Below, piece by piece: positions 1 through 5,137 of a DNA stretch of 5,137 nucleotides (positions are counted from its first letter, which is position 1; each line of letters starts with the position of its first letter). The translations under genes were made by a program, and so were the position numbers. The DNA comes from Rubrobacteraceae bacterium. Its GTDB lineage: Bacteria > Actinomycetota > Rubrobacteria > Rubrobacterales > Rubrobacteraceae. The notes beneath the pieces were generated by a model. The model searched no databases, had not been told where the DNA came from, and saw only the letters and a program-made list of their open reading frames with translations. Where the stretch lies: contig JARDZQ010000163.1 in NCBI GenBank assembly GCA_029240775.1, forward strand, positions 1 to 5,137, in the 5' to 3' direction.

Positions 1-1
1 C

Positions 2-427
2 AAGTTGGTGGAGGGGGGGGAAGGTCCTCGCCATCGCCTCGACGGTCTCGCGCCCGACGAGGATGTTGCCCTGAGCCGCGTAGTGCTCCCCCGTAACACC
101 TCCGGCCCATTCGAAGCACTCGCTCCCGGTGAAGGTCGATGCCCTCCCCGCGGCGTCGACGACGCCCAGTTGCCGGTGCTCGCGCTCGTCGTCGGAGGAG
201 ATCAGGGCTTCGACCGTCTCCTGAGCGGTCTTGCCCTGCGACATCAGCTTGAGTCCGCGCGGCCCGTAGTTGAAGTTCGCCAGCGCCTGCGTCGCCACCG
301 CCCCAACCCCGGCGCGCGCCCAGGGCACTATCGCGCCGACCGCGAGAAACTTCGACTGGACGGCGACGCCCCATGTGTCCGTCTCGGGGTCGAAGCCGAC
401 GATAGAGAAGGTCGCGACGACTCTCAA
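2..427 (-). CDS. DUF1028 family protein, N-terminal part (C-terminus off window)
   Basis: The gene is partial: 142 codons are visible and the frame runs off the left edge. The reading is TTG (Met)-RVVATFSIVGFDPETDTWGVAVQSKFLAVGAIVPWARAGVGAVATQ, with ALANFNYGPRGLKLM (48-62), QLGVVDAAGRASTFTGSECFEWAG (86-109) and YAAQGNILVGRETVEAMA (116-133) following. This succession is the DUF1028 signature, and the family is usually about 220-300 residues. The biochemical role is not established. I recall the family being assigned to the Ntn-hydrolase superfamily by structure, which would make Thr6 of ATFSIV the candidate nucleophile; that step is inference. The TTG at 427 is the only start possible, because TGA lies two codons upstream and no other start codon precedes the conserved motif. 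The gene begins 9 bases after the second permease and is probably its operon partner, which suggests a job in processing the imported compound. A run of eight C in the coding sense, near the cut end, leaves the last ten residues slightly uncertain. Confidence 0.88.
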   Translation of the reverse strand, partial: MRVVATFSIVGFDPETDTWGVAVQSKFLAVGAIVPWARAGVGAVATQALANFNYGPRGLKLMSQGKTAQETVEALISSDDEREHRQLGVVDAAGRASTFTGSECFEWAGGVTGEHYAAQGNILVGRETVEAMARTFPPLHQL

Positions 428-429
428 CG

Positions 430-435
430 CCCCTC
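430..435 (-). promoter_or_regulatory. ribosome binding site for the TTG-started DUF1028 gene
   Basis: GAGGGG lies directly after the TAG stop of the second permease and 2 bases before the TTG at 427, or 4 bases if only GAGG pairs. The spacing is short, but an in-frame TGA sits only two codons upstream of the TTG. No other start exists before the conserved TFSIVGFD motif. Confidence 0.55.
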
Positions 436-436
436 A

Positions 437-1330
437 CTAATCATAGGTCCGGGGGTCCAGGGCCTCGCGGACGCCGTCGCCGAGGAGGTTGAAGCCGAGG
501 ACGGCGAAGAAGATCGCCATCCCCGGGAAGAAGGCCATCCACCAGGCCGACGTGAGGTAGGACTGGGCCTGGAAGAGCATCGAACCCCAGCTCGGCTCCC
601 CCGGCTCGGCTCCGAGGCCCAGGTAAGAGAGTGTAGCCTCGGCGATAATCGCGTAGCCCATCGCGAGTGTGGTTTGCACCAGCAGCGGCGGCAGCGAGTT
701 CGGCAGGACGTGGTGGGTCATGATTCGAAGGTTGCCAGCGCCGACGGCCCTGGCAGCCTCCACGTAGTCGAGGCCCCGGACGGTGAGAACCTGGGCGCGC
801 GTTATCCGCACGAAGTTCGGTATGAAAGCTATGCCGATGGCGATCATGGCGAAACCCAGGCCCCCGCCCAGGATGGCCGCTATGACGAGCGCCAGGATCA
901 GGAACGGGAAGGCCTGGATGCTGTCCACGACGCGCATCAGGACCCACTCGTCCCAGAAGCCCCTGAAGTACCCGCTCACCAGACCCAATGGCACCCCGAC
1001 GCCCATCGCGATGCCGACGGAGATCAGGGACGCCTCGAGCGATATCCTCGCCCCGTAGACCACGCGGGAGAAGACGTCGCTACCTAAAGAGTCCGTGCCC
1101 ATCAGCCCACCCTCGCCCGGCGGCCGGAGGGTCAGGGCGTAGTCCTGCGCCTGCGGGTCGGACGGCGCTATGAGCGGCGCGAAGACCGCGGTGAGGACCA
1201 AGATAACGACTATGACGAGCCCCACGACGGCGAGCTTGTTGCGCTTGAAACGCCGCCAGAGAGTGGCCCATCTTCTCTTTCGCGGCTCGATGGTCTGCGT
1301 TCTTGCCTCGCCGGCTACCCTCTCGCTCAC
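437..1330 (-). CDS. ABC transporter permease, DppC/GsiD type
   Basis: This 297-residue protein is the second channel subunit and partners the DppB-type permease just upstream. A basic cytoplasmic N-terminus, with the OppC_N-like WATLWRRFKRNKLAVVGL at 21-38, leads into helix 1 at about 33-55. The family signature GTDSLGSDVFSRVVYGARISL spans 78-98; most relatives have Arg where this one has the Ser of LGSD. Helices follow near 100-120, 130-155, 158-174, 214-232 and 262-284. The EAA loop is DYVEAARAVGAGNLRIMTHHVLPNSLPPLLV (188-218, Gly at 197). The motif EATLSYLGLGAEPGEPSWGSML (231-252) and the C-terminal LGFNLLGDGVREALDPR are standard. The length is normal. The GTG start at 1330 comes 2 bases after the previous stop with AAGGAG upstream, so this start is well supported. 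The gene ends 9 bases before the DUF1028 start. The ATPase subunits that should bind the EAA loops are not in the window. Confidence 0.96.
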   Translation of the reverse strand: MSERVAGEARTQTIEPRKRRWATLWRRFKRNKLAVVGLVIVVILVLTAVFAPLIAPSDPQAQDYALTLRPPGEGGLMGTDSLGSDVFSRVVYGARISLEASLISVGIAMGVGVPLGLVSGYFRGFWDEWVLMRVVDSIQAFPFLILALVIAAILGGGLGFAMIAIGIAFIPNFVRITRAQVLTVRGLDYVEAARAVGAGNLRIMTHHVLPNSLPPLLVQTTLAMGYAIIAEATLSYLGLGAEPGEPSWGSMLFQAQSYLTSAWWMAFFPGMAIFFAVLGFNLLGDGVREALDPRTYD

Positions 1331-1332
1331 GG

Positions 1333-2280
1333 CTACTCCTTGCTCAACGCGATGCGCGGGTCTATCACGGCGTAGAGCACGTCTACGAGCACGTTTATGA
1401 GGACCACTATGACGGTCACCGTCAGCACGGCGCCCTGCACGACCGTGAAGTCCCTCTGCTCGATGGACTCGACGATCAGGCGCCCGACCCCCGGGAGCTG
1501 GAAGACCTGCTCGGTGACGACGAGCCCGCCCAGGAGACCGGCGATCTGCAAGCCGCTGGCGGTGACGAAGGGGATGAGCGCGTTGCGGACGGCGTGCTTG
1601 ATGACGACGACGCGCTTGGAGAGCCCTTTGGAGAAGGCGGTTCTCACATAGTCGGAGCCGAGCTCCTCGAGCAGGCTGCTGCGGAGCATCCGCGTCAACT
1701 CCGCCGACTCCCTCAAGCCCGTGGCGAGGACCGGCAATATCATGGCCGTGATGTTGGCTACCGGGTTCTGGAAGAACGGCTCGAAGCCGGAGGCCGGGAG
1801 CCAGCCGAGGTTCACGGCGAAGATGATGATGAACATCATCCCTAGCCAGAAGTGCGGAATCGAGATCCCCCCGAGCGCGAACCCCGTGCTCAGGTAGTCT
1901 ATCCAGGTCCCCCGGTTGCTCGCCGACAGGATTCCCGCCACGACAGCTATCGTGAGGCTAACGAAGAAGGTGCCTAAGGCTAGCTCCAGGGTTACCGGCA
2001 GCCGCTGCAGGATCAGCTGCGATACGGGCGTCCCGTCGACCAGCGACTCCCCGAGGTTGCCGTGAAGCACGCCGTCCAGCCAGTCTACGTACTGAACCAC
2101 GAGCGGCTTGTTAAGGCCGAGCTGCTCGCGCATCTGCTCCTTGGCCTGCTCCGAGGCCTCGGGCCCCAGGATCACCGTGGCGGGGTCGCCGGGGATGAGG
2201 TTTATCATCGACCAGCACACCACGCTGACGATGAACAGTATCGGCAGCGTCAGGAGCAGCCTGCGGATCAGGAACGCCAC
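1333..2280 (-). CDS. ABC transporter permease, DppB/GsiC type
   Basis: This 315-residue inner-membrane protein is one half of the translocation channel of the peptide-type importer encoded here. It starts with MAFLIRRLLLTLPILF, with a first helix at about 9-28. The family INLIPGDPATVILGPEAS segment (26-43) and an external region up to about residue 95 follow. Further helices lie near 100-120, 132-157, 178-190, 236-257 and 283-305. The EAA loop that docks on the ATPase is DYVRTAFSKGLSKRVVVIKHAVRNALIP (210-237), with its Gly at 219. The motif GGLVVTEQVFQLPGVGRL (251-268) and the end VLYAVIDPRIALSKE are also typical. The length is normal and I see no frame damage. The GTG start at 2280 is supported by GGAGG. 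The last two sense codons also carry the Shine-Dalgarno of the next gene, so the two permeases are probably made in step. The family assignment is firm; the substrate is not determined by permease sequence. Confidence 0.96.
   Translation of the reverse strand: MAFLIRRLLLTLPILFIVSVVCWSMINLIPGDPATVILGPEASEQAKEQMREQLGLNKPLVVQYVDWLDGVLHGNLGESLVDGTPVSQLILQRLPVTLELALGTFFVSLTIAVVAGILSASNRGTWIDYLSTGFALGGISIPHFWLGMMFIIIFAVNLGWLPASGFEPFFQNPVANITAMILPVLATGLRESAELTRMLRSSLLEELGSDYVRTAFSKGLSKRVVVIKHAVRNALIPFVTASGLQIAGLLGGLVVTEQVFQLPGVGRLIVESIEQRDFTVVQGAVLTVTVIVVLINVLVDVLYAVIDPRIALSKE
1336..1341 (-). promoter_or_regulatory. ribosome binding site of the second permease, inside the end of the first
   Basis: AAGGAG forms the last two sense codons (Lys-Glu) of the first permease and sits 5 bases before the GTG at 1330. 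The TAG stop and the GTG start are only 2 bases apart. This arrangement favours translational coupling. Confidence 0.7.
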
Positions 2281-2284
2281 CGAA

Positions 2285-2289
2285 CCTCC
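2285..2289 (-). promoter_or_regulatory. ribosome binding site for the first permease (GTG start)
   Basis: GGAGG lies 4 bases before the GTG at 2280, inside the 13-base gap after the TAG stop of the solute-binding protein gene. It supports the GTG start, which places the first transmembrane helix at residues 9-28 as in DppB-type permeases. Confidence 0.65.
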
Positions 2290-2293
2290 GCTC

Positions 2294-3841
2294 CTACTCC
2301 TGTTGCTGCTTGCTCACGCCCGCGAGCCTCAGGATGCCGTCGGGGTAGGGCTTGAAGCCCTGGACGGTGGGCTGCATGGCGAAGTCCGTGGTCTGGTTGT
2401 TGTGGTAGAGGTAGACGTAGGGTACGTCCTCGTGCAGGATCTCCATTACCTGGGTGTAAAGTTCCTTGCGCCTCTCCTGGTCGGCGACGCTGCGCGCCTC
2501 GCCCAGCAGCCGGTCCACTTCAGGGTTGCTGTAGCCGGAGTCGTTGAAGTCGCCGTCGGTGACCGTAAAGTCGTAGATGTTGAGGTCGGGGTCGATCCGG
2601 CCGCTCCAGCCGAGGAACAGCGCCTCGAAGTCCCCGCTCGTGGAGTCCTCGAGCAGCGTCCCGAACTCTAGTTGCTCCAGCTTGACGTCGATGCCTGCGG
2701 GCTTGAGATTATTCTGGATCACCTGCCCGATCTGCTGGTTGAGCGGCGAGGGATCTAGCTTCAGGGTGAAGGAGAAGCCGTTCGGCTCGCCCGCTTCCTG
2801 GAGCAGGGCCTTCGCCTCCTCGACGCTTCGCGGCGGGTACGCGTCGCTCTCTTCGCTGTAGGCCCACGAAGCCTTGCTGAAGGGCGAGTTGGCCGGCGTG
2901 CCCCCGACGTTCCTGAGCGCCGCGCTGACGATGGCCTCGCGGTCCACGAGGCGGTAGACCGCCTGGCGGAGTTGCTTGTTGTCGAACGGCGGCTGCGTGA
3001 CGTTGAGCCATATCCCCTGGTAGCCGAGTCCGGGCTCGACGGAGACCCGGTAGTCGCCGCTCTCCTGCAGTTCCTTGAACTCCACGGGAGGGATCGAGTC
3101 GATCAGGTCGAGCTCGCCGCTCTGCAGGTTCTGGTACTGGACGTTCTCGTCGTCTATGCCCCGGTACTCTATCTTGTCGATCTTGGGCAGGCCCTCTCTC
3201 CAGTAGTCCTGGTTCTTCTCGACCGTGATGTGGTCGCCCCTGACGCGCTCGACAAACTCGAAGGGCCCCGTGCCGACCGGGTTCTCGGAGATGCGGCCGT
3301 TGCTATCCTCTATGGCTTTCGGGGAGGCCATGATCCCCGCGCGGTCCGTCAGGACGGCGAGGAACGGGGCGAAAGGCTCGCTCAAGGTCACCCGCACCGT
3401 GGACTCGTCTACGACCTCGACTGACTCGATGGGCTCCACCTCGGTGCTCCGTACGGAGTCCTCCTCCTGGTAGCGGTCGAGGTTGAACTTGACGGCCTCA
3501 GCGTTGAACGGGGTCCCGTCGTGGAACTTGACACCCTCTCGCAGATGGAAGGTATAGACCGTATCGTCGTCGGAGACCTCGTAGCTCTCGGCGAGCATGG
3601 GAACGATCTCGCCTTCCTGGTTTATGTCGACGAGCTTGTCGTAGATGCTCGCCATCACCTGCCGGTCCACGTAGGCGCTGGATAGGTTCGGGTCCAGCTC
3701 CGGCGGCTCCGCTTCGAGTGCGACATAGAGGGTGCCGGGCGGCGTGTTCGACTGGGGCGCGCCTCCCCCACCGCATCCAACCACGACCAATGCCACTAGC
3801 GCTAAGAATGCGAACGCGCCAGCACGGATGACCTTTGTCAT
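2294..3841 (-). CDS. ABC transporter family 5 solute-binding lipoprotein (peptide/glutathione type)
   Basis: This 515-residue protein captures substrate outside the membrane and passes it to the two permeases encoded just downstream. The signal peptide is MTKVIRAG followed by a hydrophobic stretch at residues 9-22. The lipobox is VVGC, with Cys23 as the lipidation site, followed by a Gly-rich linker. The mature part reads as a full SBP_bac_5 domain. The LYVALEAEPPELDP start (38-51) leads into YDKLVDINQEGEIVPMLAESYEV (67-89), FHLREGVKFHDGTPFNAEAV (98-117), NPVGTGPFEFVE (187-198), the hinge-region LRQAVYRLVDREAIV (291-305), GWSGRIDPDLN (411-421) and YTQVMEILHEDVPYVYLYH (462-480). The length is normal for the family. 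Start choice: the ATG at 3841 has a good RBS, while the upstream TTG at 3916 would bury the signal peptide. Arg415 stands where DppA/OppA have the Asp that binds the peptide amino group, so a substrate other than a simple peptide is possible. The stop codon is 13 bases before the first permease. GsiB, DppA and nickel- or sugar-binding relatives share this fold, and I cannot choose among them. Confidence 0.95.
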   Translation of the reverse strand: MTKVIRAGAFAFLALVALVVVGCGGGGAPQSNTPPGTLYVALEAEPPELDPNLSSAYVDRQVMASIYDKLVDINQEGEIVPMLAESYEVSDDDTVYTFHLREGVKFHDGTPFNAEAVKFNLDRYQEEDSVRSTEVEPIESVEVVDESTVRVTLSEPFAPFLAVLTDRAGIMASPKAIEDSNGRISENPVGTGPFEFVERVRGDHITVEKNQDYWREGLPKIDKIEYRGIDDENVQYQNLQSGELDLIDSIPPVEFKELQESGDYRVSVEPGLGYQGIWLNVTQPPFDNKQLRQAVYRLVDREAIVSAALRNVGGTPANSPFSKASWAYSEESDAYPPRSVEEAKALLQEAGEPNGFSFTLKLDPSPLNQQIGQVIQNNLKPAGIDVKLEQLEFGTLLEDSTSGDFEALFLGWSGRIDPDLNIYDFTVTDGDFNDSGYSNPEVDRLLGEARSVADQERRKELYTQVMEILHEDVPYVYLYHNNQTTDFAMQPTVQGFKPYPDGILRLAGVSKQQQE

Positions 3842-3849
3842 GCCCGCAT

Positions 3850-3856
3850 CTCCCCT
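3850..3856 (-). promoter_or_regulatory. ribosome binding site that decides the solute-binding protein start
   Basis: AGGGGAG on the minus strand ends 8 bases before the ATG at 3841. It supports that ATG over a TTG 25 codons upstream in the same frame, which would add a charged leader ahead of an otherwise textbook lipoprotein signal peptide. Confidence 0.75.
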
Positions 3857-3887
3857 GTCTGATTCCCTTTCAACCCCGTTAGACGCA

Positions 3888-3916
3888 AAAGTAACAGCAA
3901 CCATAACGCCGGTCAA
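3888..3916 (-). promoter_or_regulatory. candidate sigma-70 promoter for the solute-binding protein operon
   Basis: Read on the minus strand, TTGACC (3916-3911) matches five of six bases of the -35 consensus. It is followed after exactly 17 bases by TACTTT (3893-3888), which matches three of six bases of the -10 consensus, including its first, second and sixth positions. It lies in the 87-base gap after the GGT-family gene. Transcription would start near 3881, giving a leader of about 40 bases before the ATG at 3841. The spacing and the position support it, but the -10 box is weak and read-through from the upstream gene remains possible. Confidence 0.45.
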
Positions 3917-3928
3917 GCCGACGCCCCA

Positions 3929-5137
3929 TCAGCGGCCGACGGCGTAGCCCTGCATCCCCCTCGGGTTGGCGCCGGCCCGCAGCAGTCCTTGCTCGCGATC
4001 CCGGCTCACCGCGGACAGCCGCCCCAGCGACCAGCCGTCAACGACCGTCACCTCGTGGCCGCGCACGCGGAGCGCCGCGACCGTCGCGGGATCCAGCCGG
4101 GCCTCGGTCACCACATGGCCGGGCGCCGAGGTGCGCGGGTAGAAAGAGCTGGGGAAGTGCTCCGTATGAAAATTCGGCGCGTCTATAGCCTCTTGCAGGT
4201 TGAGGCCGAAGTGGACGTGCGCCAGGAAGAAGTTAAGCGACCACTGATCCTGCTGGTCTCCTCCTGGGGTGCCGAAGGCCATGTAAGGCTCGCCGCCGCG
4301 CAACGCGAGCGAAGGGCTCAGGGTGGTGCGGGGCATTTTTCCTCCCACCAGGGAGTTGGGTAGACCTCCGGTCAGCCAGAACATCTGCGCGCGGGTACCT
4401 AAAGAGAAGCCAAGTCCGGGGATCACCGGCGAGCTCTGCAGCCATCCGCCGCTCGGGGTAGCGGAGACCATGTTCCCGTGACGGTCCACAACGTCTACGT
4501 GGCAGGTATCCCCGCTGCCCTGATCTTCGCGCGGCACCGTCGGCTCACCGGCCCCGGCAGACCCGTTCGTGAGTGCTCCGGCCGTGGGCACGGGCGGAAG
4601 GCGCGGCTCTCCTTCTCCGACCGCGCCGGGGCGCAGCTCGTGAGAGGACTCCTCCCCGATAAGGGCCCGGCGTGCCTCCGCGTAGGCCGGGTCGAGCAGA
4701 TCGGAGAGCGGCACGTCGACGAAATCGGGGTCGCCGTAGTAGGCTTCGCGGTCGGCGAACGCGAGCTTGGCGCACTCCACCACGGTGTGGACGAAGTCGG
4801 GCGTGTTGTGCCCCATGGAGGCAATGTCGAACCCGGCGAGCAGCGCCAGCTGCTGGAGGAACACCGGCCCCTGACACCACGGTCCTGCCTTGCAGACGGT
4901 GTAGCCGTGATAGTCCAGCGTCGCCGGTTCCTCCAACCGCGCCCGGTAGCGGCCGAGGTCGTCGCCGGTGAGCAGCCCGCGGTGGCGACGCCCCGAGGTG
5001 TCCATGACCGACGTCGTGGGCACCCACCCGTCGATGGCCTCGGCGACGAACCCCCGGTAGAACGCGTCCCTGGCCGCCTGGATCTGCTCGTCGCGGTCAC
5101 TGGTTTTCGCTTCGGCCTCCTCGACGATGCGGCGGTA
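3929..5137 (-). CDS. gamma-glutamyltransferase-family Ntn-hydrolase, C-terminal part (N-terminus off window)
   Basis: Partial gene: 402 residues plus TGA are visible. The frame is open to the right edge, so about 180-200 N-terminal residues of a roughly 580-residue family protein are missing. Numbering from the first complete codon, residues 39-165 match the end of the large subunit (LLTGDDLGRYRA, then AKLAFADREAYYGDPDF). Residues 170-208 form a Gly/Pro-rich linker. Thr211 in GDTCHVDVVD is the expected autoprocessing site and nucleophile that begins the small subunit. Next come SATPSGGWLQSS, PRTTLSP (269-275) and the oxyanion-hole Gly-Gly of GTPGGDQQDQW (292-293). The C-terminus, NPRGMQGYAVGR, appears complete. 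The family cleaves gamma-glutamyl or related amide bonds, usually outside the membrane. No signal peptide can be judged because the start is missing. Several glutamyl-binding positions differ from E. coli GGT, so gamma-glutamyl specificity is not assured. A family amidase or acylase, such as an HpxW-like oxamate amidohydrolase, is an alternative. Membership of the family is near certain; the substrate is unknown. Confidence 0.95.
   Translation of the reverse strand, partial: YRRIVEEAEAKTSDRDEQIQAARDAFYRGFVAEAIDGWVPTTSVMDTSGRRHRGLLTGDDLGRYRARLEEPATLDYHGYTVCKAGPWCQGPVFLQQLALLAGFDIASMGHNTPDFVHTVVECAKLAFADREAYYGDPDFVDVPLSDLLDPAYAEARRALIGEESSHELRPGAVGEGEPRLPPVPTAGALTNGSAGAGEPTVPREDQGSGDTCHVDVVDRHGNMVSATPSGGWLQSSPVIPGLGFSLGTRAQMFWLTGGLPNSLVGGKMPRTTLSPSLALRGGEPYMAFGTPGGDQQDQWSLNFFLAHVHFGLNLQEAIDAPNFHTEHFPSSFYPRTSAPGHVVTEARLDPATVAALRVRGHEVTVVDGWSLGRLSAVSRDREQGLLRAGANPRGMQGYAVGR

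Noticed and set aside
5..1087. Long open frame of 360 codons on the plus strand
   Set aside because: It is antisense to the second permease and the DUF1028 gene, is rich in Arg, Asp, Gly and Glu with no recognisable domain, and results from the codon bias of GC-rich genes on the opposite strand.
1375..1398. Imperfect tandem repeat, two copies of about 12 bases (gagcac followed by gtctac or gtttat)
   Set aside because: It encodes the hydrophobic INVLVDVLY stretch of the last helix of the first permease, so codon reuse for Val-Leu explains it.
2108..2671. Plus-strand open frame of 187 codons across the first permease and binding-protein junction
   Set aside because: It overlaps two clearly recognised minus-strand genes, has no family motif, and its composition mirrors the opposite strand.
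3842..3916. Upstream in-frame TTG start for the binding protein, adding 25 residues
   Set aside because: The extension is polar and charged ahead of a complete lipoprotein signal peptide, overlaps the -35 element, and lacks the good RBS that the ATG at 3841 has.
3842..3928. Possible terminator hairpin after the GGT-family gene
   Set aside because: I found only short GC-rich near-repeats (GTCGGC copies), with no convincing stem followed by a T run.
5021..5023. GTG as a possible true start of the GGT-family protein
   Set aside because: The same frame stays open to the window edge, and the 38 residues upstream (including AARDAFYRGFVAEAIDGW) look like ordinary GGT-family sequence, so the gene simply continues off the window.
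4495..5100. Second minus-strand open frame of 201 codons within the GGT-family gene
   Set aside because: It is an out-of-frame shadow, very rich in Arg, Thr, Ser and Pro; the overlapping frame carries the conserved GGT motifs.

Overview
The window is GC-rich bacterial DNA, roughly 63-65% GC by eye, and every supported gene lies on the minus strand. The genes use a mix of ATG, GTG and TTG starts. The substrate-binding protein is a lipoprotein with a Gly-rich stretch after its cysteine. Together these fit a high-GC Gram-positive-type bacterium. A deep-branching actinobacterium such as Rubrobacter, a Thermoleophilia member or a Chloroflexota member is my best guess. That placement is inference, because nothing in the window fixes the taxon.

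The layout, read in the direction of transcription (right to left), is as follows. (1) 5137-3929: the C-terminal two thirds of a gamma-glutamyltransferase-family Ntn-hydrolase, whose N-terminus lies off the right edge. (2) 3928-3842: an 87-base gap holding a plausible sigma-70 promoter and a good Shine-Dalgarno sequence. (3) 3841-2294: a family 5 (DppA/OppA/GsiB-like) extracytoplasmic solute-binding lipoprotein. (4) 2280-1333: a DppB/GsiC-type permease. (5) 1330-437: a DppC/GsiD-type permease. (6) 427 to the left edge: the first 142 codons of a DUF1028 protein. Genes 3 to 6 are separated by only 13, 2 and 9 bases, so they very probably form one transcript. There is no gene-free stretch of 300 bases or more, and I found no RNA genes, mobile elements, CRISPR arrays or clear terminators.

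Taken together this looks like an uptake-and-cleavage cassette. A peptide/glutathione-type ABC importer is enclosed by a GGT-family hydrolase and a DUF1028 protein, and I recall the latter family also being placed in the Ntn-hydrolase superfamily. The ATPase genes the importer needs are not in view and may follow the DUF1028 gene. The E. coli iaaA-gsiABCD locus has a comparable logic: an Ntn-hydrolase beside a glutathione importer. Two sequence details argue against a plain glutathione or dipeptide annotation. The GGT homologue keeps the catalytic Thr and the oxyanion Gly-Gly, but has lost several residues that hold the gamma-glutamyl moiety in E. coli GGT. The binding protein has Arg where DppA/OppA carry the Asp that grips the peptide amino terminus. 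The real substrate is therefore open, and this is the most interesting question in the window.
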